Shown here piece after piece: positions 32,256-40,844 of a stretch of DNA of 64,000 nt; within the stretch, counting starts at the first letter, position 1; each line of letters opens with the position of its first letter. The notes under the pieces were generated by a model. That model was not told the DNA's origin and ran no database searches. It saw only the letters and a list, made by a program, of their open reading frames with translations. The translations under genes and the position numbers were made by a program. The stretch is from a virus. The stretch is from positions 1 through 64,000 of the IMG/VR virus record IMGVR_UViG_3300032288_004702; one strand, written 5' to 3'.

Positions 32256-34361
32256 TTAAACAGTTTGTCCAAAGCTCCAGGCAGACCTAGTTTCCCGCTC
32301 GGCAAGCTCTTCCTGCTCGTGGGCAAAAAAGTTTGTGTACATCTCAACAAGGCCGTCTCTGAAGAACGAGAATCTTCTTTCCTCATCTGCGTATTCAAAC
32401 GACTTAATCATCAGTGAATTTATCTCGCTGAAGTTTTCGTCGTTTATTTTCTTGATTCTTGCAACATGTGCGTCAACCATTGTTCGTACATCTTTCGCCG
32501 GCATCGCCTTTACTCTTATGCCGTTTTCCGATGCATCCTTGACTCTTGCCTCAAAAGAATCGTTAATGATTGACGAAATGACTGGTCGGAGGTCTTCGTC
32601 AAACTGACGATTCCATGTGTCAATCGAAAGCACCGCATCTATGTCAAGCGTTCCGCCCATAAGGGCTTTTTTGGCTTTTGCTCCGCTGGCTTTTTCCAGA
32701 ACAACGCGCTGCTGTCTTTCAACAACGCGCTCTATCCCGCGCGCAAGAATGTTCGACCACCGCTCAACTGCTAGCTCGGTTTTGTCTATCGACTCTTTTA
32801 CGTCTTGTTGTTCATCTTCGGTTTTGGTTTCAATTTCATCAGATGCTGACGAAGCCATTGTCATAGGGCCTGGCGGCATTCCGGGGGCAGGTACTCCTGC
32901 CATTGCCTCTGGCGGAACTGTTGTTTGGGCGAGCTGACCTTCTGTGGCAGATTCTGCGAGGGCTCCAGCCATTGTGTTGACATCGAGCGGAACGCTTTCG
33001 CCCGGAGGAGGAACCGGCCCAGGCACTCCCGGGGGCATACCCGGCATACCAGGCGGCATACCAGGCATTCCCGGCATTCCCGGCATGCCTGGTGCTCCAG
33101 GGATTTGCGTTTGCCCTTCTTCCATCTTCTTTTTTGTATTTGCTATAGGTATTAGGTTTGGATTCTGGAGCAAAGAGTCAGCCAAATCTGCTTCTACCTC
33201 TTTGCGCGAAGAGCCGATTCTGTATTCATTGGCACTGATGAGTCCAGACTGGAACTCCTGAAGAAGATATTTATCCCTCTCCTGCTTATAAAGCATAAGA
33301 ATAGGAACTTCCGAGGTATCAAAATCTAAGTAGTACTTCTCGTCAAGTTCGTCTAATGCTCTGGCCAAAGGCTCTAGGTGAGGAAGCATTGTTTCCATCC
33401 AGAACACCCGTATTTCCTCTGCGGCGTTGCTAAATGTTCTTCCAGCTGCATTACCGATGACTGATTCCGGTACGCCGAAGGCCGAAAGAATTTCCTCTTT
33501 TGTTATCTGTCTCATCTGGATGTAGGCAGCATCTCTTGGATTGGCAGATGTATCAACAAAGTCGACACCATCATCTGCCGCGATAACTGTGGTGTGCCCA
33601 GCCCTGGCCAGATTCCCCCTAAACCTGCTACGCAACTCTTCCTTGTCGTCCTCATCTATCTCGCCGCGGACAACCAATAGACCGCCAGGCCTGCCATCAT
33701 TCAGTAGATAATTTCTGTTATATAGCTTGGCTAGATTCTCAATCTCAATCGCCACGCCAGATGCCTCAAGGGGCGTAAGCGATAGATATGGGTCCAGCGG
33801 GTGCGGTCTTCTAACCCAGCAAACATCTTCTGGTTTTAAAAATTTCTTTTCTCCGTAAGGCATCTGTACTTCGTAGCCGGAAACAAATGTCTTTGGGTCT
33901 GGAATTGGCGCTGTCGATTGTGGTGGAAGAAGATTCAGTGCAATTATTCTTCCGTCTCGGCCATATATCTTTTCAATAAACGCGCCGCGCGTGCCCAATA
34001 GAAGCTGAGCAGAGAGCCTGTACCTAAAGATGAAGGAGTTTTCACCAATATTGGCCTTATTGTTCAGAAGCTCCAACAAAGTTGAACGGTTTGCTTCCCT
34101 GCCACGGACTATCTCGCCCTGATTGGAATTATCTTTCCTCAGGATTATTGGAAGCCGTGCTTGGTTGCCGGCAATTGCATCAATGCACCGATTAACCCAG
34201 GTGATTTTGGACATTCCCTCGCGGTATGCCCGCTCGATGTCCCACGAATCCCTATACGCCTTGCCGGCAAGGGATGGGTTGATGGAGATTGGCGCTCCAT
34301 ACCCAAGGTCTTTGCGAGACTGGGAATTTATATTCTTGTTTTGCGGCGAGTTCCAGCCCAT
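32256..34361 (-). CDS. Portal protein with collagen-like Gly-Met-Pro linker and C-terminal extension
   Basis: Residues 1-~400 of this 701-residue protein are an HK97/phi29-type portal: WVNRCIDAIAGNQARLP at the start, FIFRYRLSAQLLLGTRGAFIE, then VCWVRRPHPLDPYLSLTPLEA, LLNDGRPGGLL, ITKEEILSAFGVPESVIG and the stem/wing segment up to EFQSGLISANEYRI. It forms the dodecameric ring for DNA entry and tail attachment. From about residue 425 there is a Gly-Met-Pro / Gly-Pro-Pro repeat region, and then ~200 residues of charged helix that resemble the C-terminal part of some long portals. The extension may face the head interior. The gene starts 7 bases after the preceding membrane-protein gene and is divergent from the terminase. 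Confidence 0.93.
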   Translation of the reverse strand: MGWNSPQNKNINSQSRKDLGYGAPISINPSLAGKAYRDSWDIERAYREGMSKITWVNRCIDAIAGNQARLPIILRKDNSNQGEIVRGREANRSTLLELLNNKANIGENSFIFRYRLSAQLLLGTRGAFIEKIYGRDGRIIALNLLPPQSTAPIPDPKTFVSGYEVQMPYGEKKFLKPEDVCWVRRPHPLDPYLSLTPLEASGVAIEIENLAKLYNRNYLLNDGRPGGLLVVRGEIDEDDKEELRSRFRGNLARAGHTTVIAADDGVDFVDTSANPRDAAYIQMRQITKEEILSAFGVPESVIGNAAGRTFSNAAEEIRVFWMETMLPHLEPLARALDELDEKYYLDFDTSEVPILMLYKQERDKYLLQEFQSGLISANEYRIGSSRKEVEADLADSLLQNPNLIPIANTKKKMEEGQTQIPGAPGMPGMPGMPGMPPGMPGMPPGVPGPVPPPGESVPLDVNTMAGALAESATEGQLAQTTVPPEAMAGVPAPGMPPGPMTMASSASDEIETKTEDEQQDVKESIDKTELAVERWSNILARGIERVVERQQRVVLEKASGAKAKKALMGGTLDIDAVLSIDTWNRQFDEDLRPVISSIINDSFEARVKDASENGIRVKAMPAKDVRTMVDAHVARIKKINDENFSEINSLMIKSFEYADEERRFSFFRDGLVEMYTNFFAHEQEELAERETRSAWSFGQTV

Positions 34362-34368
34362 GCGTTAT

Positions 34369-34635
34369 CTACTCAGAACCCAGTAAAAAGCCGAAAATTC
34401 CACAACAAACACCAGCGACCACCCAACCGGCAGGCAAAAATATCAAACCTGCTCCAATACTGGTAAATATTATAAAGCAAAGCATTAATAAATTTGCGAA
34501 AGTACTGCGATTGGCTCTGTTTTTGATGAAACCCCAGGCCAGAACCATCGGTCTAGCGACCTTTCTGGCGGCAATTTTTAATGCTCTAGATGATTTACGA
34601 CGTTTATTTTTTATGTCTGCTGATGCTGGGGGCAT
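34369..34635 (-). CDS. Small protein with two membrane spans
   Basis: The 88-residue product has a basic N-terminal half (KNKRRKSSRALK) followed by two hydrophobic segments, LLMLCFIIFTSIGAGLIFL and VVAGVCCGIFGFLLG, separated by a short PAGW turn. With this topology both termini would be on the same side, probably the cytoplasm. Size and two spans would fit a holin, but holins usually sit beside a lysin, and here the neighbours are portal and terminase genes. A membrane anchor for head assembly is an alternative. No family is recognised. It is the first gene of the minus-strand capsid block. Confidence 0.6.
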   Translation of the reverse strand: MPPASADIKNKRRKSSRALKIAARKVARPMVLAWGFIKNRANRSTFANLLMLCFIIFTSIGAGLIFLPAGWVVAGVCCGIFGFLLGSE

Positions 34636-34659
34636 GTAAGATACAGTAGCGCAGAAGTT

Positions 34660-34680
34660 GGCCCCAAAGTATTAAGGGCC
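34660..34680. promoter_or_regulatory. Inverted repeat between capsid block and terminase
   Basis: GGCCC-11 nt-GGGCC lies in the 69-base divergent gap between the membrane-protein gene and the terminase gene. It could be an operator shared by both directions. Promoter hexamers are not clear on either strand. Confidence 0.25.
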
Positions 34681-34704
34681 CTATCGAATTGGTGCAAAGT
34701 TTCT

Positions 34705-36018
34705 ATGGCAGCAAAACCGAACTGGGAAGAAGTACTGGAGTATCTAAGCCCCAAAATGCCGCCATTTTGCCCCGAAGAGCCCTCCATCAACCAAAAAGTG
34801 TTTTTGCGAACAAACTCAATCGAGGCTCTTTTTGGCGGTGCTGCTGGGGGTGGCAAATCTTCGGCCCTATTGATGGCCGCACTGCAATACGTAGATGTCC
34901 CCAACTACTCGGCAATCCTTTTCCGTAGAACATTTGCCGACCTGTCACTTCCTGGGGCGCTAATGGACCGCTTCAAGTCGTGGATGAGCAACTACGACGA
35001 CGTGCATTGGAACAATAATACATTCGTGGCGACCTTCCCCTCCGGGGCAAGAATTTCCTTTGGTTACTTAAATAATGTCAATGACTATTTACGCTATAAG
35101 GGCTCAGAATTCCAGTTCATCGGCATGGATGAGGTCACAGAAATAAGAGAGTCCGACTATAGGTACCTCTTCTCTCGTCTTCGCCGCCCAGCAAGCGGTC
35201 CAATCGCTCAGGTCCCCCTAAGGATGAGGGCAGCATCAAACCCCGCACCCAATTGGGTTCGTCAACGATTTATTGTAGAAGGCAAGGAAACTGGCAGGGT
35301 ATTCGTCCCCTCAACCCTGAAGGACAACCCCGGAATTGATGCAGAGTCTTACCGACAGGCCCTGTCCGCCCTTGACCCCGTAGAAAGAAGGAGGCTCGAG
35401 GAAGGCGACTGGTGGTCAACAACACTGGGTAGCCTTTTTGAGCGAGAATCTTTTATAATTATTGACCCAGACGAGATTCCGGTGATTACAAATTCTGCTC
35501 GGGTTGTTAGATACTGGGACTTGGCCGCCACGGAACCCCACCAGGGGAACCCAGACCCCGACTGGACAGTAGGAACCCTTATGCTTTTTGACGGGGGAAT
35601 CGCATACATCCTGGACGTCAAAAAGGCCAGGGTTAAGGGTGAAAAAGTAGAACAGCTCATTGCTCAAACTGCTGAAGAGGACGGTTACGGCGTATCAATA
35701 AGAATGGAGCAGGAGCCGGGCTCGTCCGGGAAAGCCCTGGTTGACCAATATGCCAGATACGTCATCCCGGGTTACGATTTCGGCGCAATGCGCCCGAGCG
35801 GGGACAAAGTGACCAGAGCTAGGCCATTTGCGGCGGCGGCGGCAAACGGCAATGTCCGCCTCGTGCGAGCCTCATGGTTGACTGACTGGCTTGATGAATT
35901 TTCTTCGTTCCCTGAAGCGGCTAACCACGATGACCAAGTTGACTCGGCTGTTGGGGCATTTACGTACCTGACCGGACTGGGGTTGCCTCAGCGCAAAAGG
36001 GCATCTATACTCATCTGA
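34705..36018 (+). CDS. terL: Terminase large subunit
   Basis: The 437-residue DNA-packaging motor has Walker A GGAAGGGKS at residues 44-52, Walker B FIGMDEVTE with D142-E143, and the coupling-type SNPAP segment after it. The C-terminal RNase H-like nuclease shows D272 in RYWDLAA and D409-D410 in NHDDQVDS. Length is normal for a Terminase_6-type large subunit. It uses ATP to fill the prohead through the portal and cuts the DNA at the start and end of packaging. I see no small terminase in the window. It is divergent from the portal/capsid block and starts a plus-strand group of recombination genes. No good ribosome site precedes the ATG. Confidence 0.96.
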   Translation: MAAKPNWEEVLEYLSPKMPPFCPEEPSINQKVFLRTNSIEALFGGAAGGGKSSALLMAALQYVDVPNYSAILFRRTFADLSLPGALMDRFKSWMSNYDDVHWNNNTFVATFPSGARISFGYLNNVNDYLRYKGSEFQFIGMDEVTEIRESDYRYLFSRLRRPASGPIAQVPLRMRAASNPAPNWVRQRFIVEGKETGRVFVPSTLKDNPGIDAESYRQALSALDPVERRRLEEGDWWSTTLGSLFERESFIIIDPDEIPVITNSARVVRYWDLAATEPHQGNPDPDWTVGTLMLFDGGIAYILDVKKARVKGEKVEQLIAQTAEEDGYGVSIRMEQEPGSSGKALVDQYARYVIPGYDFGAMRPSGDKVTRARPFAAAAANGNVRLVRASWLTDWLDEFSSFPEAANHDDQVDSAVGAFTYLTGLGLPQRKRASILI

Positions 36019-36057
36019 CATAGCCGCCAACCTAGACCTATACAAAGAGGTACTAAA

Positions 36058-36552
36058 ATGAGCTTGGAAAAAATCCAAGAGCTTCGTTCTGCAGTCATGA
36101 ACCTAGATAATGAAATCTATTCATTTCTAGCATCCAACCCTTCTCCAGAAGATGCTGGGGCAGCGCTGGCAGAGCTTAATTATCTAAAACGTGATGTTGC
36201 CCTCGTTTACGACTCATTTGCTGCCGCACTTTCTGAATTGATGGGGTCAATGGAGTCGCTAATGCTTGCAGATGGAACAACGATTGAAAAGAAGTCGGCA
36301 TATGACAGAAAAGGATGGAAGCACGCAGACCTTGGTTCCGCTGTTGCCGACAGGCTTGTAAAAATGTCTATAGACATGGATACTGGAGAGGTAACAAGGT
36401 CACCTAAAGAGATTGCCGAAGAGATGTTGACATACTGCGCTCCTTCCTACTGGAGAATCAAAGAACTCAACAAAATTGGCCTTAATGCCGACAACTTCAG
36501 CGAAGTTGGCGAACTCAAAACAAGCATCATTGTCCGAAAGCCAAAGTCATAG
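36058..36552 (+). CDS. Phage protein of unknown function upstream of the annealing protein
   Basis: The 164-residue, largely helical protein begins IQELRSAVMNLDNEI and has a conserved-looking centre (KSAYDRKGWKHADLG) with a second helical unit (RSPKEIAEEMLTYCAPSYWRIKELNKIGL). I recall similar proteins beside Rad52-like and nuclease genes in actinophages, where they could be recombination accessory factors, but I know of no demonstrated function. The ATG has AGAGG upstream, and the next gene follows 23 bases later, so they are co-transcribed. It has no membrane segment and one cysteine. Confidence 0.6.
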   Translation: MSLEKIQELRSAVMNLDNEIYSFLASNPSPEDAGAALAELNYLKRDVALVYDSFAAALSELMGSMESLMLADGTTIEKKSAYDRKGWKHADLGSAVADRLVKMSIDMDTGEVTRSPKEIAEEMLTYCAPSYWRIKELNKIGLNADNFSEVGELKTSIIVRKPKS

Positions 36553-36575
36553 AACACATGAGAGGAAGCAATCAA

Positions 36576-37250
36576 ATGAACTCAACAGAAGTAGCAAGAA
36601 TGCTTGCAGAGCCATTTCCTGAGGAGATGGAGAAAACAATCGTCAAGAGCGGTGTGCAGCTTGTCTACTTGCCCATCAGTGAAGTAATCAACCGTCTCAA
36701 TAAAGTTATTGGCGTCAACAATTGGTCATTCGAAATCATCTCTGTCCGCAGGGACGAGATTGATACCGACGAAATCATTGCCCACGTTTCGCTTGTTGCA
36801 ACAATTGATGGACTCACGGTTGTCAAACACGGTTTTGGTGGCCAATCAGTAAAGCGCCAGCGCAAAGACAACAAACCAGTAGACCTTGGCAATGATTTCA
36901 AGGGAGCCGTATCGGATGCCCTAAAGAAAGCAGCACAGCAGCTGGGGGTTGGCCTTTATCTTGCGCGTACAGCTGATGCTCTTGATGCGGAAGACGCACA
37001 AGCGTCGTCTGCACCAGCAAATGATGTTCCTACAGAAATTGATGAAAAGTGGGGCAACTTTGTTGCCATTACAAAAACGCTCACATCGGAGCAGAAGGAT
37101 TCTCTCAATATGTTCTGGGAGAAGCATTCTGGCGGGAAGCCGAAGCCAACCCGTTCTACCGCCACAGAGCAGGACATTGACGCCTTGGTCGTAGAGGCAA
37201 TGCGTTTGTCGTTCGGGGCAACTCTCGTTGAGCCAGACAATGCAGGCTGA
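36576..37250 (+). CDS. Rad52/Rad22-family single-strand annealing protein
   Basis: The 224-residue protein has the Rad52 core in its first ~130 residues: LPISEVINRLNKVIG, NWSFEIISV, the antiparallel strands around HVSLVATIDGL, and the helix DFKGAVSDALKKAAQQLGVG that ends the conserved block. Such proteins form rings on single-stranded DNA and anneal complementary strands, giving RecA-independent recombination and end repair. The C-terminal third is a separate helical tail, probably a partner-binding part. I chose the ATG at 36576, which has GAGAGGAAG 8 bases upstream, over an ATG six codons earlier. It overlaps by 11 bases a RecB-like nuclease, a natural functional partner. Confidence 0.9.
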   Translation: MNSTEVARMLAEPFPEEMEKTIVKSGVQLVYLPISEVINRLNKVIGVNNWSFEIISVRRDEIDTDEIIAHVSLVATIDGLTVVKHGFGGQSVKRQRKDNKPVDLGNDFKGAVSDALKKAAQQLGVGLYLARTADALDAEDAQASSAPANDVPTEIDEKWGNFVAITKTLTSEQKDSLNMFWEKHSGGKPKPTRSTATEQDIDALVVEAMRLSFGATLVEPDNAG

Positions 37251-38022
37251 TTCGCCTAGCCCGCTTGTCGCCCCAGACGTGCTGTCGCCGTCTTCAATAT
37301 CGACATTTCGTCAGTGCCCATTAAAGTTCAAGTTCAGCAAGATTGATGGCCTTCGTGACTCCCCAACCGAGGCAACAATGTTGGGAAATTTTGTTCACGA
37401 GATACTTGAAACAATGTATGCCCTTGAGCCGGCAGCCCGCACCAAAGACACCGCACGTAACATAGCAAGAGACCTATGGGCGTCAAAGTGGGAAGAACAG
37501 GTCTGCACGCTAATACACTCCGAAAAGGAACTTAAGTTATTCCGCTGGACAGCATGGTGGTGTGTCGAAAATCTTTGGTTGCTAGAAGAACCGGAATCAG
37601 TATCTCCGTGGGGCATAGAGGAGCACGTTGAGGGCGATATATCTGGAATTAGACTTCACGGGTATATTGACCGCCTCCACGTTGATGGCGATATTGCGCG
37701 TGTGTGTGACTACAAGACTGGCAAAACGCCCAAAAAGAACTATGTCGACGATAAATTCTTTCAGCTTATCATTTACACCCAGCTCCTGAAAAGCATAGGG
37801 ATTGAGGCAGAACGCTTTGAAGTGGAACTCCTTTATCTAAAAGATGGAGTTAGGTTTGAAAAGCAAATAACCCCTGATGACATTGAGAAAGTGGCCTCGG
37901 TTATAGCTGAAGTGCGAAATGGGATAGAGAAACGGTGTGTTGATGGTTATTTTGAACCAAACAAATCTATTCTCTGCAATTGGTGCGGGTTTAAGTCAAT
38001 GTGCCCAGCATGGCAGCGATAA
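37240..38022 (+). CDS. RecB/Cas4-like PD-(D/E)XK exonuclease with four-cysteine iron-sulfur site
   Basis: The 260-residue nuclease shows the expected order: SISTFRQCPLKF with C26, GNFVHEILE with the conserved His, GYIDRL followed by CDYKTGK (the D...D-x-K catalytic core), a QLIIYTQLL helix, and a terminal C246-x2-C249-x5-C255. One early and three late cysteines are typical of Cas4/AddB-type nucleases that bind a 4Fe-4S cluster. It would resect double-stranded ends to give single strands for the Rad52-like protein encoded just upstream, whose gene it overlaps by 11 bases. I chose the ATG at 37240; an upstream TTG is in frame but unlikely. Confidence 0.92.
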   Translation: MQADSPSPLVAPDVLSPSSISTFRQCPLKFKFSKIDGLRDSPTEATMLGNFVHEILETMYALEPAARTKDTARNIARDLWASKWEEQVCTLIHSEKELKLFRWTAWWCVENLWLLEEPESVSPWGIEEHVEGDISGIRLHGYIDRLHVDGDIARVCDYKTGKTPKKNYVDDKFFQLIIYTQLLKSIGIEAERFEVELLYLKDGVRFEKQITPDDIEKVASVIAEVRNGIEKRCVDGYFEPNKSILCNWCGFKSMCPAWQR

Positions 38023-38037
38023 CGCATAACAAAATCT

Positions 38038-38595
38038 ATGAAAACAGCACAACACAAAAACAGGACACTACAAACACGTATGAGCATGCGTTGGAATGAT
38101 GACTCTTTTGCACGACTTGTTGCAGAGGAAGTAAAAAACAGAGTTACCCCATCGGAAAGGGACGAACTCCGCCATCCAGAAAACTGGGAGCGGTGGAAAA
38201 ACGCCCTTCTGGCGCTTTCGGAGAACCTACAGAACCAAATAGATAATGTTGAAGCAGACAGCGAGTCTGACCAGCGGCGCTACTCATCGCTTGGTTCAAA
38301 AGGTGGCAAGCTGACGAGCGAGACACAGCGTTACTACAGCGAAAAAGCAACACGTATCAAGCGGTTCAAGTACCACGTTGATAGACGTCTTGATGAAGTT
38401 TGCGTCATGATTGAGACCGGTGAGCAAAGCGATAATGACGGCTGGAAAGATGTCGAGTTCTATAGGCGCGCAATCATCACACACCGCAACCTCCTCAGAG
38501 AATTTGACCTAGAGGACACGGCAATCGACCGTTCTCTATGGGATGCCCTTGACGGAAAATGGACATTTGACTCAATCAATAACGACAACCTCTAG
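38038..38595 (+). CDS. Helical protein of unknown function
   Basis: The 185-residue protein is highly charged and predicted almost all helical (ENWERWKNALLALSENLQNQ, then TRIKRFKYHVDRRLDE, and RAIITHRNLLREFDLE). I see no motif, membrane span or cysteine cluster. It follows the RecB-like gene by 15 bases and precedes an HNH gene. Its place in the recombination cluster suggests an accessory or DNA-binding role, but nothing in the sequence proves this. The ATG at 38038 lacks a ribosome site; a second ATG at 38080 is possible. Confidence 0.55.
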   Translation: MKTAQHKNRTLQTRMSMRWNDDSFARLVAEEVKNRVTPSERDELRHPENWERWKNALLALSENLQNQIDNVEADSESDQRRYSSLGSKGGKLTSETQRYYSEKATRIKRFKYHVDRRLDEVCVMIETGEQSDNDGWKDVEFYRRAIITHRNLLREFDLEDTAIDRSLWDALDGKWTFDSINNDNL

Positions 38596-38617
38596 CTGGT
38601 GTAATATCTCCGCTTAG

Positions 38618-38986
38618 ATGAAGCGGAAGAAGCCACTCAAGCGCACGCAACTTAAGCGAACACCAATAAAAAGAGCGTCAAAACCGATAGCCAAACGAAG
38701 CAAAAAGACAGAAAAAGTCTATGTTGAGAGGCGAAAACTGGTAGCAGAAATGCTTCTAGAATTTCCCCTTTGCTATGCATGCCCTATTTTTGCAAAGCAT
38801 GATGGTTTAGTCACTTTCGTACATAGAACAAGCGTGGACGTCCATGAATTGGTTCGTAGGTCGCAGGGTGGTTCAATACTTGAGCGAGAAAACCTGGTAA
38901 CGGTATGTAGGCAGTGCCACGCGAGAATAGGCAATGAACCGGGTTTATCCTTTTCGCTTGGACTCGCTAAACATTCATGGGAATGA
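38618..38986 (+). CDS. HNH-type nuclease domain protein
   Basis: The 122-residue protein has a lysine- and arginine-rich N-terminal tail (KRKKPLKRTQLKRTPIKR), then LCYACPIF with two cysteines. The HNH core follows: DVHELVRRSQGG, ENLVTVCRQCHARIG, giving His, Asn and His with a second CxxC pair for structural zinc. Small HNH proteins of this type are common near terminase genes and can assist packaging; others are homing or restriction-like enzymes. Here it sits among recombination genes. A TAATAT hexamer 10 bases before the ATG, and no ribosome site, suggest its own promoter. Confidence 0.85.
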   Translation: MKRKKPLKRTQLKRTPIKRASKPIAKRSKKTEKVYVERRKLVAEMLLEFPLCYACPIFAKHDGLVTFVHRTSVDVHELVRRSQGGSILERENLVTVCRQCHARIGNEPGLSFSLGLAKHSWE

Positions 38987-39041
38987 GTGTATTATTTAAT
39001 CATTCTCAGATATCGCTACCTGGGGATGGTATAGGTACATC

Positions 39042-39086
39042 GGCGGGCGGGTGCCAAACTGTGGCCACTGCCCGCCTTTGTATTTG
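39042..39086 (+). terminator. Intrinsic terminator-like hairpin
   Basis: GGCGGGC (39042-39048) pairs with GCCCGCC (39070-39076), and extra GTG/CAC pairs are possible inside. TTTGTATTT follows. It closes the recombination gene group, in the 115-base gap before the resolvase gene. Confidence 0.65.
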
Positions 39087-39087
39087 C

Positions 39088-39093
39088 TATAGT
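39088..39093 (+). promoter_or_regulatory. TATAGT -10-like element before the resolvase gene
   Basis: TATAGT lies directly after the terminator hairpin and ends 8 bases before the ATG at 39102, with no ribosome site between. It would restart transcription, with a leaderless or nearly leaderless message. Confidence 0.4.
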
Positions 39094-39101
39094 CAGCAAT
39101 T

Positions 39102-39629
39102 ATGCGCTTTATCGGCCTGGACCTTTCTCTTACGTCTACTGGCTACTCAATAAATGGAGAAACGGGCGTAATCAAGACAAACGCCAAGGGCCCGGAGCGC
39201 CTGTCAATTGTTTCAAATAAAATACTTGACTTGATTGCGGACAATGACATAGATGTAGTGATAATCGAGGGGTACTCATTCGCCTCCAGAAATGGCCAGG
39301 CTCACAGTATTGGCGAGCTCGGTGGGGCAGTGAGAATGAGGCTTTGGGAATTCAATATTCCATTTATAGACATTCCCCCAACATGCCGAGCAAAATTTGC
39401 AACAGGCAAAGGTAACGCCGGGAAAACAGAGGTTATATCATCTATTTCAGCGAAAACAGGACTGACATTCGAAGGTTCTGGGGCCGATGATGAATGCGAC
39501 GCGTGGGTTCTTGAACAAATGGGTTTGACATATATTGGTCAGTCAACGCAGTACTGGAATAAAGAGCAACTTAATGCCCTCGAGAAAGTAGACTGGGCTG
39601 AAATTGACAGAATCAGAGAGGGAAAATGA
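39102..39629 (+). CDS. RuvC-like Holliday junction resolvase
   Basis: The 175-residue protein has the RNase H-fold active site of RuvC-type resolvases: D7 in IGLDLSLTSTGY, E56 in VVIIEGYSF, and D130 and D133 in GADDECDAW. It would cut four-way junctions produced by recombination or replication so that branched DNA can be packaged. Length matches RuvC (about 170). It is the first gene after a terminator-like hairpin and overlaps the next gene by 4 bases. Recombination partners (Rad52-like, RecB-like) lie just upstream. Confidence 0.93.
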   Translation: MRFIGLDLSLTSTGYSINGETGVIKTNAKGPERLSIVSNKILDLIADNDIDVVIIEGYSFASRNGQAHSIGELGGAVRMRLWEFNIPFIDIPPTCRAKFATGKGNAGKTEVISSISAKTGLTFEGSGADDECDAWVLEQMGLTYIGQSTQYWNKEQLNALEKVDWAEIDRIREGK

Positions 39630-39961
39630 GAACAACACCCATTAGCCAAGTCGATATTGAGCAGGAGCTGCTGCGCTTGATGGACACACTAGAAAACGAG
39701 ACAGAGCAATTTGAGTCTTTGTCTATGGATATGGCAAAAAAAGAAGCTCTCTATAAGGCGAACTGGGCACGCGAATATCTTTCGGCAAAGGGCTCTATCA
39801 AGGAGCGCGAAGCGTGGGCTGACTACAAGCTAGACCAGGAGCTGTTTGAATACAAGTGTGCAGAAGCTTTAGTTAAAGCGAAGAGAGAAAAACTTTTATC
39901 AGTCAGGTCATCCATGGATGCAATAAGAACACTGAACGCAAACGTAAGAACACAGGTGTAA
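39626..39961 (+). CDS. Small coiled-coil protein, function unknown
   Basis: The 111-residue product is one long charged helix, rich in Glu, Lys, Leu and Ala, consistent with a coiled coil (EQELLRLMDTLENETEQFE, then KKEALYKANWAREYL and KLLSVRSSMDAIRTL). Similar proteins next to resolvase or recombination genes in other phages have no assigned role that I know. It overlaps the resolvase stop by 4 bases (ATGA) and precedes the ParB-like gene by 3 bases, so translation is coupled on both sides. Confidence 0.6.
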   Translation: MRTTPISQVDIEQELLRLMDTLENETEQFESLSMDMAKKEALYKANWAREYLSAKGSIKEREAWADYKLDQELFEYKCAEALVKAKREKLLSVRSSMDAIRTLNANVRTQV

Positions 39962-39964
39962 CAA

Positions 39965-40843
39965 ATGTCAAACGGCATACATGAATCATTACTTTCCCTA
40001 GCAGTAGACATAGACACCCTGATACCACTAGACAACAACCCGCGGCGAGGTGATGTTGCTGCGATTATGTCCTCGTATAAAGAGTTTGGTCAAATAAAGC
40101 CAATAGTGATACGTCCGAACGATGATGGAACAGCAACCGTAATTGCTGGCAACCATCAGTTGCAGGCTGCAAAACAACTTGGATGGAACAAAATTGCAGC
40201 AGTCCCATATGACGTAGATGGCGAACGCGCAATAGCATTCGCAATAGCGGACAATAGAACAATGGAACTTGGCTACACGGAGCCAGAACTGCTTAATGAA
40301 GTAATCCTTGAATTGGCTGATGTTTACCCAGAGTTGATGACAGGACTCGGATGGGATGAATTCTCTACGGCGGAGATAGAGCAAAAAGTAATCCGCCAAG
40401 ACAATAGAGTTATCGAGCCTGGTGCTGGTTTTGTCCCGCCTGTCATAACTGACAATTCTGGTAACGGTTTCACGTCAAGCGGAACTGGGTTCGATAGATA
40501 TGGAGACTCAGGGGATGATGAAGAAGACGAGTACGAGCCTGTTCCCAATCGTCCATCGCTCGATAGAAATGCTGTCACTGTTACACAAACGGACGATGGA
40601 AAACAGAGAATAGACATAAGGCCTGGAATTGACCAAAACGACGCTGTTATTCGAGGCTCAACAACCGTTGCCCCTGGCTCTGCTCCACAGGCCGTAGTTC
40701 AATACACAATAGTATTTGACAACACAGCGCAACAGGCTAGGTGGTATGAATTTATTAAGTGGCTGCGCTCTGACTCTGCAGTAGTAGGAACAACGACTGC
40801 AGAAAAATTAATCGACTTTATTGACCAACACATAGAGATTTGA
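39965..40843 (+). CDS. ParB-like N-terminal domain protein (IbrB-like), first of two
   Basis: The first ~130 residues of this 292-residue protein are a ParB/sulfiredoxin-type domain: LIPLDNNPRRGD, FGQIKPIVIR, then IAGNHQLQAAKQLGW and VPYDVD. Phage ParB-like proteins of this type are often DNA-modification or regulatory factors rather than plasmid partition proteins; in E. coli the IbrB protein has such a domain and works with the PAPS-reductase-like IbrA. The C-terminal part holds an acidic linker and a strand-rich unit ending FIKWLRSD...LIDFIDQH. AGGTG precedes the ATG. It lies upstream of a PAPS-reductase-like gene and another ParB-like gene. Confidence 0.85.
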   Translation: MSNGIHESLLSLAVDIDTLIPLDNNPRRGDVAAIMSSYKEFGQIKPIVIRPNDDGTATVIAGNHQLQAAKQLGWNKIAAVPYDVDGERAIAFAIADNRTMELGYTEPELLNEVILELADVYPELMTGLGWDEFSTAEIEQKVIRQDNRVIEPGAGFVPPVITDNSGNGFTSSGTGFDRYGDSGDDEEDEYEPVPNRPSLDRNAVTVTQTDDGKQRIDIRPGIDQNDAVIRGSTTVAPGSAPQAVVQYTIVFDNTAQQARWYEFIKWLRSDSAVVGTTTAEKLIDFIDQHIEI

Positions 40844-40844
40844 A

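Noticed and set aside
32940-33130. Imperfect DNA repeats of GGCAT/GGCATACC type as a possible origin iteron array
   Set aside because: They encode the in-frame Gly-Met-Pro repeat of the portal protein, and copies vary by codon.
34369-34635. Holin call for the two-span membrane protein
   Set aside because: Size and spans fit, but there is no lysin beside it and it is the first gene of the capsid block, so I left it as a membrane protein of unknown role.
39001-39101. A small RNA or tRNA in the gap before the resolvase gene
   Set aside because: The GC-rich stem with a short T-rich tail fits a terminator better; no tRNA cloverleaf can be drawn.
39965-40843. Plasmid-type partition system (ParB) suggesting a plasmid prophage
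   Set aside because: There is no ParA ATPase or centromere-like repeat nearby, and the neighbour is a PAPS-reductase-like gene.
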